A stretch of 25,481 nucleotides of DNA from CAZYTO01 sp964650405 (GCA_964650405.1 CAZYTO010000044.1:1-25481), one strand, 5' to 3'; positions 1 through 8,549 are shown, counted from the first letter of the stretch. Program-made: numbers and translations. Notes: generated by a model from the letters alone, not told the origin.

Positions 1-657
1 GAATCGGTCGTAGATGGCACGGGCCGGCCCGCTCCAGTCGACCTGTCCCTCGCCCTTCTCGATCTTCGGCGCAAGGGTGGCCAGCGCGTGATCCTGCTGC
101 GTCTCGGCCGGGAAGGTGTCCAGCACCCGCGCCAGCGCATCCGCACCGATGCGTGCCAGGCGGCCGGCAAGCTGCGGTGTGTGCTCGTCGGGACCGATGG
201 GTGTCTTCTCGATGGCCAGCATCGGACCGTGATCGAGCTGTTCGTCGACGCGCATGATCGTCACGCCCGTCTCCCGCTCGCCGAGTTCGATGGCCCGCTG
301 GATCGGCGCGGCTCCCCGGTAGTACGGCAGGATCGACGCATGGACGTTGAGGAAGCCGCGCGCCGGGATCGCCAGCAGCGCCGCCGGCAGGATCTTCCCG
401 TACGCGACGACGATCCCCACCTCGGGCGTCAGGGCCCGGATCTGGGAAATGAACTCGTCGTTGCGGATCTTCGCCGGCTGCGCGAGCGGCAGTCCGAGCT
501 CACGCGCCTTGATCGCCACCGCAGGCGCCTGCAGCCTCATTCCGCGCCCCGCCGGCTTGTCGGGCTGCGCCACGACCAGGGCCACGTCATGCGCCCGAGC
601 CAGCGCCTCGAGCGAAGGTACGGCGAATTCCGGAGTCCCGAAGAAGACAACGCGCAC
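1..657 (-). CDS. fmt: Methionyl-tRNA formyltransferase, N-terminal part (cut by window edge)
   Basis: Transfers a formyl group from 10-formyltetrahydrofolate to initiator Met-tRNA in the cytoplasm. Translation from a GTG at 657-655 gives VRVVFFGTPEFAVPSLEAL, the typical Fmt N-terminus. Further in are an NVHAS block followed by ILPYYRGAAP (about residues 104-117) and VDEQLDHGPM (about 138-146). The Asn, His and Asp in these blocks (about N104, H106, D142) match the catalytic triad known for the family. 219 codons are visible and the frame stays open at base 1. The family is about 310 residues, so the end of the catalytic domain and the C-terminal tRNA-binding domain lie outside. No clear ribosome binding site precedes the GTG, but no other start fits the family. 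Usual Fmt neighbours (def, rsmB) would lie beyond the edge. Confidence 0.95.
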   Translation of the reverse strand, partial: MRVVFFGTPEFAVPSLEALARAHDVALVVAQPDKPAGRGMRLQAPAVAIKARELGLPLAQPAKIRNDEFISQIRALTPEVGIVVAYGKILPAALLAIPARGFLNVHASILPYYRGAAPIQRAIELGERETGVTIMRVDEQLDHGPMLAIEKTPIGPDEHTPQLAGRLARIGADALARVLDTFPAETQQDHALATLAPKIEKGEGQVDWSGPARAIYDRF

Positions 658-708
658 GGCGCGGGATTCTACGTGGGTTCGCTGCGCGGCGGGCCGGGGC
701 CGGGTGCT

Positions 709-722
709 GGGCTCCGGAGCCC
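709..722. terminator. GC-rich palindrome just downstream of the TPR gene stop
   Basis: GGGCTCCGGAGCCC is a perfect 14-base palindrome six bases past the TAA stop of the minus-strand TPR gene. It could fold into a short stem and act as a transcript end. No T-run follows on the minus strand, so an intrinsic terminator is not demonstrated. It may simply be a stable 3' hairpin. Confidence 0.3.
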
Positions 723-727
723 GGGCG

Positions 728-1588
728 TTACCCGCCGTACTTCTTGAGCAGCACCTTCGCGTCCTCCGTGGCTGCTTCCTGCTCGACGAGGTAGTTCGGG
801 TCGTTGGGGGCGGTGATGGTCTCGCGCAGGATCTGGACGGCCTGTGGCTTCGTGTCGCTGTCGTGATCGACCAGCGCCTCGGCGAGAAACACGCGTGTGA
901 TCTTGTTCGTCGGGTCGATCTTGAGCGACTCGTTGAGATACTTCACCGCTTCCTTCCCCGAGGCCCAGCCGGTGAGGAAGGGGACATGCGGCGTCTGGTC
1001 GTGCAGCCTACCCAGGACACGGGGAGGGCCGCCCCCTTCGAGTTTCGGGTCGATGAGGTAGGCGATGGTCGCTTCACGCCGGATGCGGTCGGCCGCCCCC
1101 TGCTTCACCGCCGCGAGCTTGCCGTAGACGAGAGCCCACTCACCCCAGTTCACGGAGTCCCAGAAATAGAGCTCGCCCGCACCGGGAATGGCTCGGGCTG
1201 CCTCTGCCACCTGCTTCTCCGAAGCTTTCTCCTGATTCGCGATGCCCTTCGCGGCCAGTTGCCTGCCCAGCACCGCCAGCGCCTTCTCTCCGGCCCGCTT
1301 CGCTTCGTCGAAGATCGTCTTCTTCTCGTCCGCGGTCGAGGCGATGTAGACGCCTTTGAACCGGTACGTCCGCAACAGCTTCCACTGGGCGTCGAGGTCG
1401 TTGCCGTTCGCAGCTACGGCGTGTTGGTAGGCGGCAATGGCCGCGTCCGTGTGAGGCGCCTTCGCTCTCCCGCTGGCATGCCCGTCGGCGCGCTGGAGCC
1501 AGTGCTGGTCGCCGTCAACGGTCTGGGCCATGGCCAGCGGAGCCGTCCCGAGAAACACGACGGTGACGATTGCAGCAATCTGTCGCAT
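728..1588 (-). CDS. Exported tetratricopeptide-repeat protein
   Basis: The 286-residue product starts at the ATG at 1588-1586. A start 17 codons upstream exists, but only the inner one puts the signal peptide first: MRQIAAIVTVVFLGTAPLAMAQ, with probable signal peptidase I cleavage after AMA. The mature protein is helix-rich and contains TPR-like segments, clearest near KEAVKYLNESLKIDPTNK and in the following FLAEALVDHD region. The middle part (LYFWDSVNWGEWALVYGK) resembles the TatT-type TPR proteins linked to TRAP transport, but that likeness is loose and no transporter genes are visible. It is probably a periplasmic scaffold or binding protein; its partner is unknown. It is transcribed divergently from the small lipoprotein gene at 1638, with about 50 bp between them, so the two may share a control region. 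Confidence 0.8.
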   Translation of the reverse strand: MRQIAAIVTVVFLGTAPLAMAQTVDGDQHWLQRADGHASGRAKAPHTDAAIAAYQHAVAANGNDLDAQWKLLRTYRFKGVYIASTADEKKTIFDEAKRAGEKALAVLGRQLAAKGIANQEKASEKQVAEAARAIPGAGELYFWDSVNWGEWALVYGKLAAVKQGAADRIRREATIAYLIDPKLEGGGPPRVLGRLHDQTPHVPFLTGWASGKEAVKYLNESLKIDPTNKITRVFLAEALVDHDSDTKPQAVQILRETITAPNDPNYLVEQEAATEDAKVLLKKYGG

Positions 1589-1637
1589 GGCGCGAATTGT
1601 AGTGCCCCGTGGCACATCCATTGAACCGGCTGTACTC

Positions 1638-1961
1638 ATGCGCCTCCCTGTCGCCCTCGCCGTCGCACTGCTCCTCGTTGCCTGCCGCGGTGAGCGCGTT
1701 CCCCGCGATTATCAGAACACGCCGCCCGCGGTCACCCATCCCGTGACGAGCTCGCAGCAGACACCGACGGCCCATGGTCTCCCAGGACCGTCGCCTGAGC
1801 CGTCCACCGGCGTCGAAGGAAAGCGCCTTCCGCCCCCGGCGAAGCTGAAGGATCAGGCACCGACGCACGGAGCCCGGACCACCCGCGACGAAGGGCAAAA
1901 CGTGACGCCGGCGAGCGGAACCTCGGTGACCACCGGAACGCACCTGGCGGCGAGGCCGTAG
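1638..1961 (+). CDS. Small proline/threonine-rich putative lipoprotein
   Basis: A 107-residue protein of unknown function. The N-terminus MRLPVALAVALLLVACRGE is a classic lipoprotein signal: Arg, a hydrophobic core and a lipobox LVAC with Cys16 as the predicted lipidated residue. The rest is low in hydrophobic residues and rich in Pro, Thr and Gly, so it is probably a disordered surface or periplasmic tail. The start was chosen because the longer upstream frame has no signal peptide. It runs divergently from the TPR gene and ends 22 bases before the convergent PPTase stop. No domain is recognised. The lipobox is the main support; a spurious ORF in GC-rich DNA remains possible. Confidence 0.55.
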   Translation: MRLPVALAVALLLVACRGERVPRDYQNTPPAVTHPVTSSQQTPTAHGLPGPSPEPSTGVEGKRLPPPAKLKDQAPTHGARTTRDEGQNVTPASGTSVTTGTHLAARP

Positions 1962-1983
1962 ATCCCGCGCCACCCGGCAACGT

Positions 1984-2565
1984 TCAGCGGGTCAACGCCA
2001 CGACGTACTCGGGCGTCGCGAAGGTGTCCACGCCGTGGAACGACAATCCGGTCGCGCTCTCCCGTTCCAGTAGTAGTGGCACTTCCTTGAGGAACCGGAC
2101 GGCGCCATTGCGCTGCTTCCAGGCTGCTTCCTTGGCACACCACCAGTGCAAAACGCGATGTGGGACGGTGCAACGCTCCATCGCACCGATCTCGCTCTCG
2201 ATCAGAAAATGCCGGGCCACGTGCTCGTCCAGCGGGCGGATGCGCTCAATGTCGACGCCGACAGGGAGGTCGTCGATCGCGGCGGCGGCCAGCCCGTGGG
2301 AGTGGGAGATGGAGATCCATGCGCCGCCGGCAAGCTGGGGCCGCGTGACGGCCAGGCCGCGAGGGTCCTGCGCGAGACCGCGCGCCACGGCCAGGCGTTT
2401 GAGTGCATAGCGGCTCAGCAGCCACTCCTCGCGGCGCCGCGCACGGGGAAAGGCATCCGCCTCGGCCAGCTCTTCGTCGCTGAACCACGAAGCCGGGTCA
2501 TCGCCGATCCCCTCGAGGACAAGGGTGCGGTTGTGCCACGACGGCGGAAGGGGGAGGCTTCTCAT
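1984..2565 (-). CDS. 4'-phosphopantetheinyl transferase (Sfp/AcpT type)
   Basis: Transfers the phosphopantetheine arm of coenzyme A to a serine of acyl or peptidyl carrier proteins in the cytoplasm. The 193-residue sequence carries the family signatures: SISHS (about 85-89), GVDIERI (103-109, containing the metal-binding Asp and Glu) and WWCAKEAAWK (141-150, the W..KEA..K motif). The length is slightly short for Sfp-type enzymes, which are about 220 residues. Its ATG overlaps the TGA of the upstream membrane-protein gene by four bases (ATGA, 2562-2565), so the two are probably translationally coupled. No PKS, NRPS or carrier-protein gene lies in the window, so the target is unknown. Confidence 0.9.
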   Translation of the reverse strand: MRSLPLPPSWHNRTLVLEGIGDDPASWFSDEELAEADAFPRARRREEWLLSRYALKRLAVARGLAQDPRGLAVTRPQLAGGAWISISHSHGLAAAAIDDLPVGVDIERIRPLDEHVARHFLIESEIGAMERCTVPHRVLHWWCAKEAAWKQRNGAVRFLKEVPLLLERESATGLSFHGVDTFATPEYVVALTR

Positions 2566-5500
2566 TTCGCCTGCGCGGGAACGGCGGCCATGAACTGCGT
2601 GTCGCCCTCCTGCCCGACGACCGTCGCAAACGCGACGGCCGTCCCCTGATTCACGGCGATGCGCACGACCATGGTCTCATCGATGCGGAAGCCGAGCGCC
2701 GCCTCGACGTCGCGCGTGACGAAGACCTGGTCTTCGTCGATCCACGACTCGACCGGCTTGCCGACGACCGCACCGTTTGCCGCCCGGCGTACGGTGATCT
2801 TCACGCTGGCCGGCACGATGCCTACGTTCACCACGCCGACATTGAGGTGCCGGGCGCCGGAGGCGAGCGAGGGCAGCCCGACGATGGCCAGCTCCGGAGT
2901 CGGTGAGCCGTAGGTTGCCGAGTCGCTCAGGGTGAGCGGCGATTCGACCGAGGCGTGGGCCTGGTGCGCCGAGTCCCAGGAGCGGACGGTCACGACCGGG
3001 ACTCGGGAGTTCACGTATTCGAGCCACAACGTCCCGATGGTCGACTGGGCATGGAAGTATGTCTTCACGACGTCGTCCCAGCGCAGGGTCTGCAACGGCG
3101 CGAGGGTGACGCGGCGGTCGATGCGCTTGTCCGCCGCGACGTAGCGCAAGGTGAGGTGAATGGTCTCGCGGAGTGGGTTGTGCACCGTGAGGTCGCTCTG
3201 CCAGTACGCGCCGCCCATCCCTTCGCCGCTGCCGGCGATGGGGAAGACGGCGCGGGTGAAGCCGGGGTTGGCCAGCTCGTGCGTGCCCGGCACGTGGATG
3301 AGCCGCAGGTACGCTGCCGGCGCCGCCGCCCTGGCCTCCTTGCGCCGCCGCCATAGCTCGACTCCGCGCACGTTCTTGTAGAACTCGTAGCAGTCGTCGA
3401 GATAGCCGGCCACTGCCTGCGCCCGGACGGCATTCGGCACGCCGTCGAACGTATCGAAGCCCTCGGGCGAGCGCCGCAACACGACCTTCGGCCTGGCCCG
3501 CTCGAGCTGCCCGATGACTTCGGCCTGGTAGGGCCGCGGCGACATCATCGGCACCTGGTAGAAGCGCGTCGGGTTTGGCCGATCGCAGAAGAAGTAGAGG
3601 GCCGGCTGGTTGGAGAAGTCGAAGATCGGCTCGTCGCGCTTCGGCACGAGGGCCCTGACTTCGGCAATGACGGCGTTGATCCTGTCCATCACCTGATCGG
3701 CCTGCGGCTCGTGATAGACGCGCAGCGTTCGCACGCCATATCGCAGCGTGTCGTCGATGCGCGCGTTGACGAGGTCCGGGATCCAGAAGAGGACCGCCAG
3801 GAGCGGAATCGCCGCGGCTACCAGCAGCAGGATGAAGGCGCGGGTCGCTGTTCGCTGATCGCGGGTCGCTGTTCGCGGCTCGCTGTTCGCTGTTCGGTGT
3901 TCGGTGTCTGCTTCATCGCTCCACAGCAACTTCAGGCGCCTCGCGAGCGCGACGGCCAGCATCACGATCATCGGGCCGAGGAGGAAGGCGGCGAAGTACT
4001 GGTGGCGGAACTCCGCGCGGCCGAAGGCGGTGCGCTGGGTGACGGCAGCGAAGACGGCCAGCACGAAGAGAGCTCGGTCGTCATCGTCGAGCCTGCGCCG
4101 GAGCCATCGCTGGATGCAGTACACGGCGGCGATGGCGATGACCAGCGGGCTGAGGATGAGGTGAAACTTCTCGAAGAGAATGAAATCGGAGAGGGAGTGG
4201 AGGTTGAGGTCGTTGCGGAACGTGGAGACGAGATCGGGGAAGGGGAGCGACCAGATGGCGTCGATGAAGTGCGGAATCTCGAGAAAGGAAATGCGGGCGA
4301 AGTCGCCCACGAGGCCGCCGGCCGCCAGGTAGGCGAGGAAAGGCGCGGCCCCGAGGGCGGCGCCGGCCAGAAACGAAAGCGTGACGAGGCCGTATCGCGC
4401 GCCGGCGGCGGCCACGCCCGTCCCGGGTGACTGCTGCGGGCGGCTGGCAGCGAAGGCCAGCAGCCCGATCGCGGCGAGACCGCCGGCGATGGAGTACATC
4501 CCGATCTCGTAGCTGAAGAACAACGCCACCGCCGAGACCGCGCCGGCCAGGCCGATGCCTGCGTAGCTCCGCCGCTTCAGTCCGAGCCAGAAGAGCGCCA
4601 CGGCCGCGACCTGGAAGAACGTCCGTTCGTTCTCCGCGGTCGTCCATGCCCCCATTGCCACGACGAGCAGGGCCAGGGGAATGGAGTCGAAGAGGGCGAT
4701 GCCGAGGTACCAGAGGGAGAGCGCCAGGAAGCCGCCGAGGACGACGCTCTTGGCGATCGAGACGTCGATACTGCGGCCGGACAGCTCCATGAGCCACGTG
4801 TCGAGCAGGCCGTCCTCGAGCATTCCATGCAGCGGATAGACGCCGCGGTACGGCGCCTTGCCGCGCAGGTAGTCCGACGCCGGCCCGATCGACTCGCCGC
4901 GGTGGAAGAGGTCGACGTACTGTGACAGGTGCGCTGTCGATGCGTAGCTGAGGCAGTAGACGAGGAGCGGAATGATGAACCAGGCCGCCACCCTCCACGC
5001 TGTCTCGGGACGCGGCGCGCGGCGGATGCGGAGCAGCAGAAAGAGGCCCGCCAGGAGCGCCAGGCCGATCCACACGGCCGGCAGCGGCAGCGGGACGGCG
5101 ACGATCGGCGCGACCGGCAGCAACGCCAGCGGCACTCCTGCCACGGCGATACGCCCGAATGTTTCCTCGCAGTCCGCGCCGAACGCGAGTTGGGTGAGGC
5201 GCGCCGCGTACACCGCCACGAGCCAGAACAGCGCCGCGAAGAGCGTGACGAAGAGGACCTCGAGAAAGAGCGTCGGGATGTGTGCGATGCGGCGGCCGGT
5301 GACCAGGGCGCGGAAGAAGATCCACCCCGCGGCCTCGGTGACGACGAGCGCATGGAAGGGCCACATCGTCTGCCGCAGGAGCTGCCGGATCCAGCGTCGC
5401 GAGGCGACGAGCGCCAGCGTACGTGGGACGCCGAACGAGAGCACCATCGGCAGCAGCACCACCCAGCCGACTTTTCCGGTCGTCAGGAAGAGCAGCGGCG

Positions 5501-5807
5501 CGAGGAGGTACGGCAGCGCGAACAGAACGCGGTCGCGCACGCCGTATGCCGCCGTGTACCGCTCGCCGAGGCGGCGGAAGACGAGGGTCAGCGGCGGAAC
5601 AAGCAGTAGAAACAGTGCTGCGTTGACGTAGTCATTGAGCTTCGAGTCACGCTCGATCGTCACGACGCCGACGGCGGCGGGCGCGGTGGGGGGGAGGTTG
5701 CGGGTCAGCAGCGTGGCGCAGAAGAAGAGGCCGCACGCGAAGCAGAACGCCGCGATCCAGAGCAGCGCCGTCGAGACCTGCCCGGACAGCGAGCGTTCCC
5801 GCGTCAT
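2562..5807 (-). CDS. Large polytopic membrane protein with C-terminal beta-rich domain (GT-C-like)
   Basis: A 1081-residue protein. I place the start at the ATG at 5807 (MTRERSLSGQ), which overlaps the upstream methyltransferase stop as ATGA; the frame extends 59 codons further but reads there as shadow sequence of the methyltransferase gene. Residues about 10-680 hold a dozen or more hydrophobic segments. After the first group, a hydrophilic region with SIGPASDYLRGKAPYRGVYP resembles the extracytoplasmic loop of GT-C, lipid-linked-sugar glycosyltransferase-like proteins. A soluble stretch follows the last membrane segment. About residues 833-1081 then form a beta-rich domain (from YLRLIHVPGT, with AYWQSDLTVHNP), like C-terminal domains I associate with secreted Acidobacteriota proteins. 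Residues about 633-656 are a heptapeptide repeat encoded by the repeat array at 3841-3909. The glycosyltransferase role is inferred from topology only. Confidence 0.8.
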   Translation of the reverse strand: MTRERSLSGQVSTALLWIAAFCFACGLFFCATLLTRNLPPTAPAAVGVVTIERDSKLNDYVNAALFLLLVPPLTLVFRRLGERYTAAYGVRDRVLFALPYLLAPLLFLTTGKVGWVVLLPMVLSFGVPRTLALVASRRWIRQLLRQTMWPFHALVVTEAAGWIFFRALVTGRRIAHIPTLFLEVLFVTLFAALFWLVAVYAARLTQLAFGADCEETFGRIAVAGVPLALLPVAPIVAVPLPLPAVWIGLALLAGLFLLLRIRRAPRPETAWRVAAWFIIPLLVYCLSYASTAHLSQYVDLFHRGESIGPASDYLRGKAPYRGVYPLHGMLEDGLLDTWLMELSGRSIDVSIAKSVVLGGFLALSLWYLGIALFDSIPLALLVVAMGAWTTAENERTFFQVAAVALFWLGLKRRSYAGIGLAGAVSAVALFFSYEIGMYSIAGGLAAIGLLAFAASRPQQSPGTGVAAAGARYGLVTLSFLAGAALGAAPFLAYLAAGGLVGDFARISFLEIPHFIDAIWSLPFPDLVSTFRNDLNLHSLSDFILFEKFHLILSPLVIAIAAVYCIQRWLRRRLDDDDRALFVLAVFAAVTQRTAFGRAEFRHQYFAAFLLGPMIVMLAVALARRLKLLWSDEADTEHRTANSEPRTATRDQRTATRAFILLLVAAAIPLLAVLFWIPDLVNARIDDTLRYGVRTLRVYHEPQADQVMDRINAVIAEVRALVPKRDEPIFDFSNQPALYFFCDRPNPTRFYQVPMMSPRPYQAEVIGQLERARPKVVLRRSPEGFDTFDGVPNAVRAQAVAGYLDDCYEFYKNVRGVELWRRRKEARAAAPAAYLRLIHVPGTHELANPGFTRAVFPIAGSGEGMGGAYWQSDLTVHNPLRETIHLTLRYVAADKRIDRRVTLAPLQTLRWDDVVKTYFHAQSTIGTLWLEYVNSRVPVVTVRSWDSAHQAHASVESPLTLSDSATYGSPTPELAIVGLPSLASGARHLNVGVVNVGIVPASVKITVRRAANGAVVGKPVESWIDEDQVFVTRDVEAALGFRIDETMVVRIAVNQGTAVAFATVVGQEGDTQFMAAVPAQAK
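3841..3909. repeat. Heptamer repeat array A, inside a coding region
   Basis: On the plus strand the motif GTTCGCT and variants (GATCGC, GTTCGCG, GTTCGGT) recur about every 7 bases. Read on the minus strand as coding sequence it gives a heptapeptide-period segment RTANSEP-RTATRDQ-RTATRAF. A CGAACAG-type heptamer has no stop codon in any of its three phases, so it can be translated without harm. The array falls in a short hydrophilic loop between two membrane helices of the large membrane protein. Confidence 0.85.
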
Positions 5808-6916
5808 CGGCGCGCAGTGTACATTCCGAGGATCGTCTCCAGCATCGCGCGGATCTGCGGATCGTCGCCCCTGTACTTCGCATTGTGCGGAGGGGGCGGA
5901 TTGAGTGTCGGGCGATAGGGATCGTGGGCGAGCCCGGCAAGCTGGCCGAGACGGTCCTGCCACGCCGCACGCGACGGCTTCCACCCCTTCGCCTCGTCAG
6001 GCAACGGCGGCATGTCGGGCACGCGCTCCCGCGGTCGCGGCGCGTTCTTCTTGCGCGCGGCACAGAGCACATAGCTCGATTCGAGGCGGCCTTCGTCCAC
6101 CATCGCGCCTTCGAAGGTCAGCATCATCTCCAGCAGGCTGCGGGCGACGGGATCTTCGAAGCGGAAGTTGAGCACGATGTCATAGAGGAGGTGCTGCATG
6201 AGCGTGCCGCCGAGGTCGCGGTGCTCCACGACGTCGAAGCGCTCGCGGAGCATCGGGATCAGCTCCGCCGATCTCACCGCCTCGGACGGATCGTTGTGGA
6301 TCATCTCTTCGACCGTCGGCCGCGCTTTCTCTTCATACACCCGGCCCGTGTGCGCGCCCCGGCGGAGGTGGGGCGGCAGCGCCCGCAGCAGGCCGTTGAT
6401 CATGCCGTGTACCTCATCGCTGTACTGGAAGCGGTTCGGACCTGCGTATTCGTTGACGAGGAGTGCACCGTCTTCTTTCAGCGCGCGCTCGATCTGCGTG
6501 TACGCGTGCTCCAGGTTCTCGACGTGGTGCAGGACGGAGTGGGCAATGATGACGTCGTACGATCCCTCGATGGGATCGCGATTTAGATCGAGCACGCGGT
6601 AGCTGACCTTTGCCGGCGCGAGGGCTCGGGCACGCGCCACCGCGTCGGCCGCAAAGTCACAGGCGTCGATGTGACCGATCCAGGCGTGCTGGGCCAGGGC
6701 GCGCTCCAGCCACCCTTCCCCGCAGCCGAGGACGAGCGCGTCAACCCGCTCCCCTGGCATGTAGCGCGGCGCCCAGGCGGTGAGCCAGTCGCGAGCCGGA
6801 TGTCCGGTGGCCCGCTCATTGAGGTAGAGCAGCACCGGCAGCGCAGTCATCCACGTCAGCTCGCCGAGCCGGTGGGTGAACATCGCATCGCCCCAGAGCT
6901 CCGCGCTGTCGGTCAC
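5804..6916 (-). CDS. SAM-dependent class I methyltransferase
   Basis: A 370-residue protein with a Rossmann methyltransferase core. Motif I is LVLGCGEGWLERAL (about 61-74). An acidic post-I segment IDACDFAADAV follows, and then SYDVIIAHSVLHHVENLEHA, the usual motif IV/V region of small-molecule or lipid methyltransferases. The C-terminal 100 residues are outside the core and rich in Pro and Arg. The longest start is a GTG at 6916-6914; the ATG at 6883 is also possible, and neither has an obvious ribosome binding site. The stop overlaps the start of the large membrane protein (ATGA), so both probably act in one pathway, perhaps making or modifying a cell-surface glycan. The substrate is unknown. 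Confidence 0.85.
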   Translation of the reverse strand: MTDSAELWGDAMFTHRLGELTWMTALPVLLYLNERATGHPARDWLTAWAPRYMPGERVDALVLGCGEGWLERALAQHAWIGHIDACDFAADAVARARALAPAKVSYRVLDLNRDPIEGSYDVIIAHSVLHHVENLEHAYTQIERALKEDGALLVNEYAGPNRFQYSDEVHGMINGLLRALPPHLRRGAHTGRVYEEKARPTVEEMIHNDPSEAVRSAELIPMLRERFDVVEHRDLGGTLMQHLLYDIVLNFRFEDPVARSLLEMMLTFEGAMVDEGRLESSYVLCAARKKNAPRPRERVPDMPPLPDEAKGWKPSRAAWQDRLGQLAGLAHDPYRPTLNPPPPHNAKYRGDDPQIRAMLETILGMYTARR

Positions 6917-7006
6917 TGGGGCCTGAGTCTACTCTGAGGGTGGGTAGGGCCAGGCAAGGAGCGATGAGCCATGGCTGGGCAAAGATCTAAGCGCCGCCAC
7001 TCGTTC

Positions 7007-7066
7007 TCATGCCTCATGCCCCTCAGCACTCGGCACTCAGCACTCGGCACTCAGCACCCGGCACTC
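7007..7066. repeat. Heptamer repeat array B, at the 3' end of cobA-hemD
   Basis: Alternating 7-base units CAGCACT and CGGCACT run in perfect register from 7024 to 7065 (six units, one base change), preceded by CTCATGC-type units from about 7007. The array touches the TGA stop of the minus-strand cobA-hemD gene, so it would form the start of its 3' untranslated region or the spacer to the methyltransferase gene. Confidence 0.9.
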
Positions 7067-8549
7067 ACGACCGGGACAGCGTCGCGATCACGGCATCCCT
7101 CAGCGCGGACACGCTCGCCTTTCCGGCTTCCGCGTCGGGAGTCCGGCCGTGCTTCCGGATGGCGTCGCTGGTCATGGGGCCGATGGAGACGAGTTTCGCG
7201 CCGTTCAGACTGACAGCATCCCCGAGCGCGGTAAAGAAATTGTCGACCGTGGAGGCACTGGTGAACGTCACGGCGTCGATGCCGGCAAGCTCCGCGGGAT
7301 CGCCGGCGACCGGGCGATTGCGATAGGCGATTGCGAGATCGACCTCGCCGCCGCGCCGGCGCAACTCGTCGATCAGCTCCTCCCGTCCATCCTCGGCGCG
7401 AATGACGGCCGTACGGATGCCGCTCTGGTCGGCCTCGAGCAGGGGCAGCAGCGCCGACGACATGAACTTGTCGGGCACGAGATCGGGCGAGATGCCGTGC
7501 GATTTCAGATCAGCCGCGGTCGTCTCGCCTACGGCGGCGATGCTGACTCCGGCGAGCGACCGCGCGTCCTTCCCCGCCTCCTGAAGGCGCTCGAAGAAGG
7601 CCCTGACGCCGTTCGTGGAGGTGAAGATCAGCCGCTGGTAATCGCCCGCGGACGCGACGACCTTGTCGAGCGAGGCAAACGACTCCGGCGGTGCGATCTC
7701 GATGGTGGGGAACTCGATGACGGCGGCGCCGCTCTCTTCGAGAAGCCGTTTCAGGTCCGAGGCCTGCTCGCGGGCCCGGGTGACGACGATGCGTTTCCCG
7801 AAGAGCGGCTTCGTCTCGAACCAGTTGATGCGGTCGTGCAGCGTCACCACTTCGCCGACCACGATCAGCGCCGGGGTCGGAACGCCGGTCGCGCGCTCTT
7901 CGATGTCTGCCAGGGTGCCGGCCACAGTGCGATGCTCCTTCGTCGTGGCCTTCGAGATGACGGCGATCTTCCGCTCGGCCGGGACGCCGTTCTCACGCAA
8001 CTTGCGGACGATCACCGGCATATTGCCAAGACCCATCATGAAGACGATGGTCCCGTGCATCTTCGCCAGAGCCTCCCAGTCGACGCCGGTCGACTCATCG
8101 GCCTCGTGGCCGGTGACCAGAGTGACCGAAGTGGCGAAGTCCCGATGGGTGACCGGGATCCCGGCGTACGCCGGTCCGGCAATGGATGAGGAGATGCCGG
8201 GCACGATCTCGAACGAGACACCGGCCGCCGCGAGCTCTTCGGCCTCTTCCCCACCGCGGCCGAAGACGAAGGGATCGCCCCCCTTGAGGCGTACGACGCA
8301 CTTGCCTTCCTTTGCCTTCTGCACGAGCAACGCGTTGATCTGATCCTGGGGGAGTGCATGCGCGCTGGCGCGCTTGCCGACGTATACGACTTCGGCACTC
8401 TTCGGAATGCGCGCGGCGATGCCGGGGGAGACCAGTGCGTCGAGGGCGACGAGGTCGGCGCCCGCGATGAGCTCCGCGGCGCGAAGGGTGAGCAGCGAGG
8501 GGTCTCCCGGACCGGCGCCGACGAGAAAGACTTTGCCAACGGTAGTCAT
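7065..8549 (-). CDS. cobA-hemD: Uroporphyrinogen-III C-methyltransferase / uroporphyrinogen-III synthase fusion
   Basis: A 494-residue cytoplasmic fusion of two tetrapyrrole enzymes. Residues 1 to about 243 are the SUMT (CobA) domain: VGAGPGDPSLLTLRA near the N-terminus, LKGGDPFVFGRGGEE (about 88-102), then TPALIVVGEVV. It methylates uroporphyrinogen III at C2 and C7, giving precorrin-2 for sirohaem or cobalamin. Residues from about 251 are the HemD domain, beginning GKRIVVTRAREQASDLKRLL, which cyclises hydroxymethylbilane to uroporphyrinogen III. The ATG at 8549 is chosen because the family starts just before VFLVGAGPGDP; the frame upstream reads through hemC shadow sequence. hemC, its substrate supplier, lies 26 bp upstream. 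Such fusions are known in several phyla. Confidence 0.95.
   Translation of the reverse strand: MTTVGKVFLVGAGPGDPSLLTLRAAELIAGADLVALDALVSPGIAARIPKSAEVVYVGKRASAHALPQDQINALLVQKAKEGKCVVRLKGGDPFVFGRGGEEAEELAAAGVSFEIVPGISSSIAGPAYAGIPVTHRDFATSVTLVTGHEADESTGVDWEALAKMHGTIVFMMGLGNMPVIVRKLRENGVPAERKIAVISKATTKEHRTVAGTLADIEERATGVPTPALIVVGEVVTLHDRINWFETKPLFGKRIVVTRAREQASDLKRLLEESGAAVIEFPTIEIAPPESFASLDKVVASAGDYQRLIFTSTNGVRAFFERLQEAGKDARSLAGVSIAAVGETTAADLKSHGISPDLVPDKFMSSALLPLLEADQSGIRTAVIRAEDGREELIDELRRRGGEVDLAIAYRNRPVAGDPAELAGIDAVTFTSASTVDNFFTALGDAVSLNGAKLVSIGPMTSDAIRKHGRTPDAEAGKASVSALRDAVIATLSRS

Noticed and set aside
347..1624. Long plus-strand open frame over fmt and the TPR gene
   Set aside because: It lies opposite two recognisable minus-strand genes, has low-complexity Arg/Val-rich translation and no family likeness. 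It is an antisense shadow typical of GC-rich DNA.
3711..4430. Plus-strand open frame rich in Glu, Gly and Arg inside the membrane-protein gene
   Set aside because: It is the antisense reading of hydrophobic codons of the real gene; no start signal or known domain.
5808..5984. 59-codon extension of the large membrane protein
   Set aside because: It lies over the methyltransferase 3' end in another frame; the ATGA junction at 5804-5807 gives a much better start.
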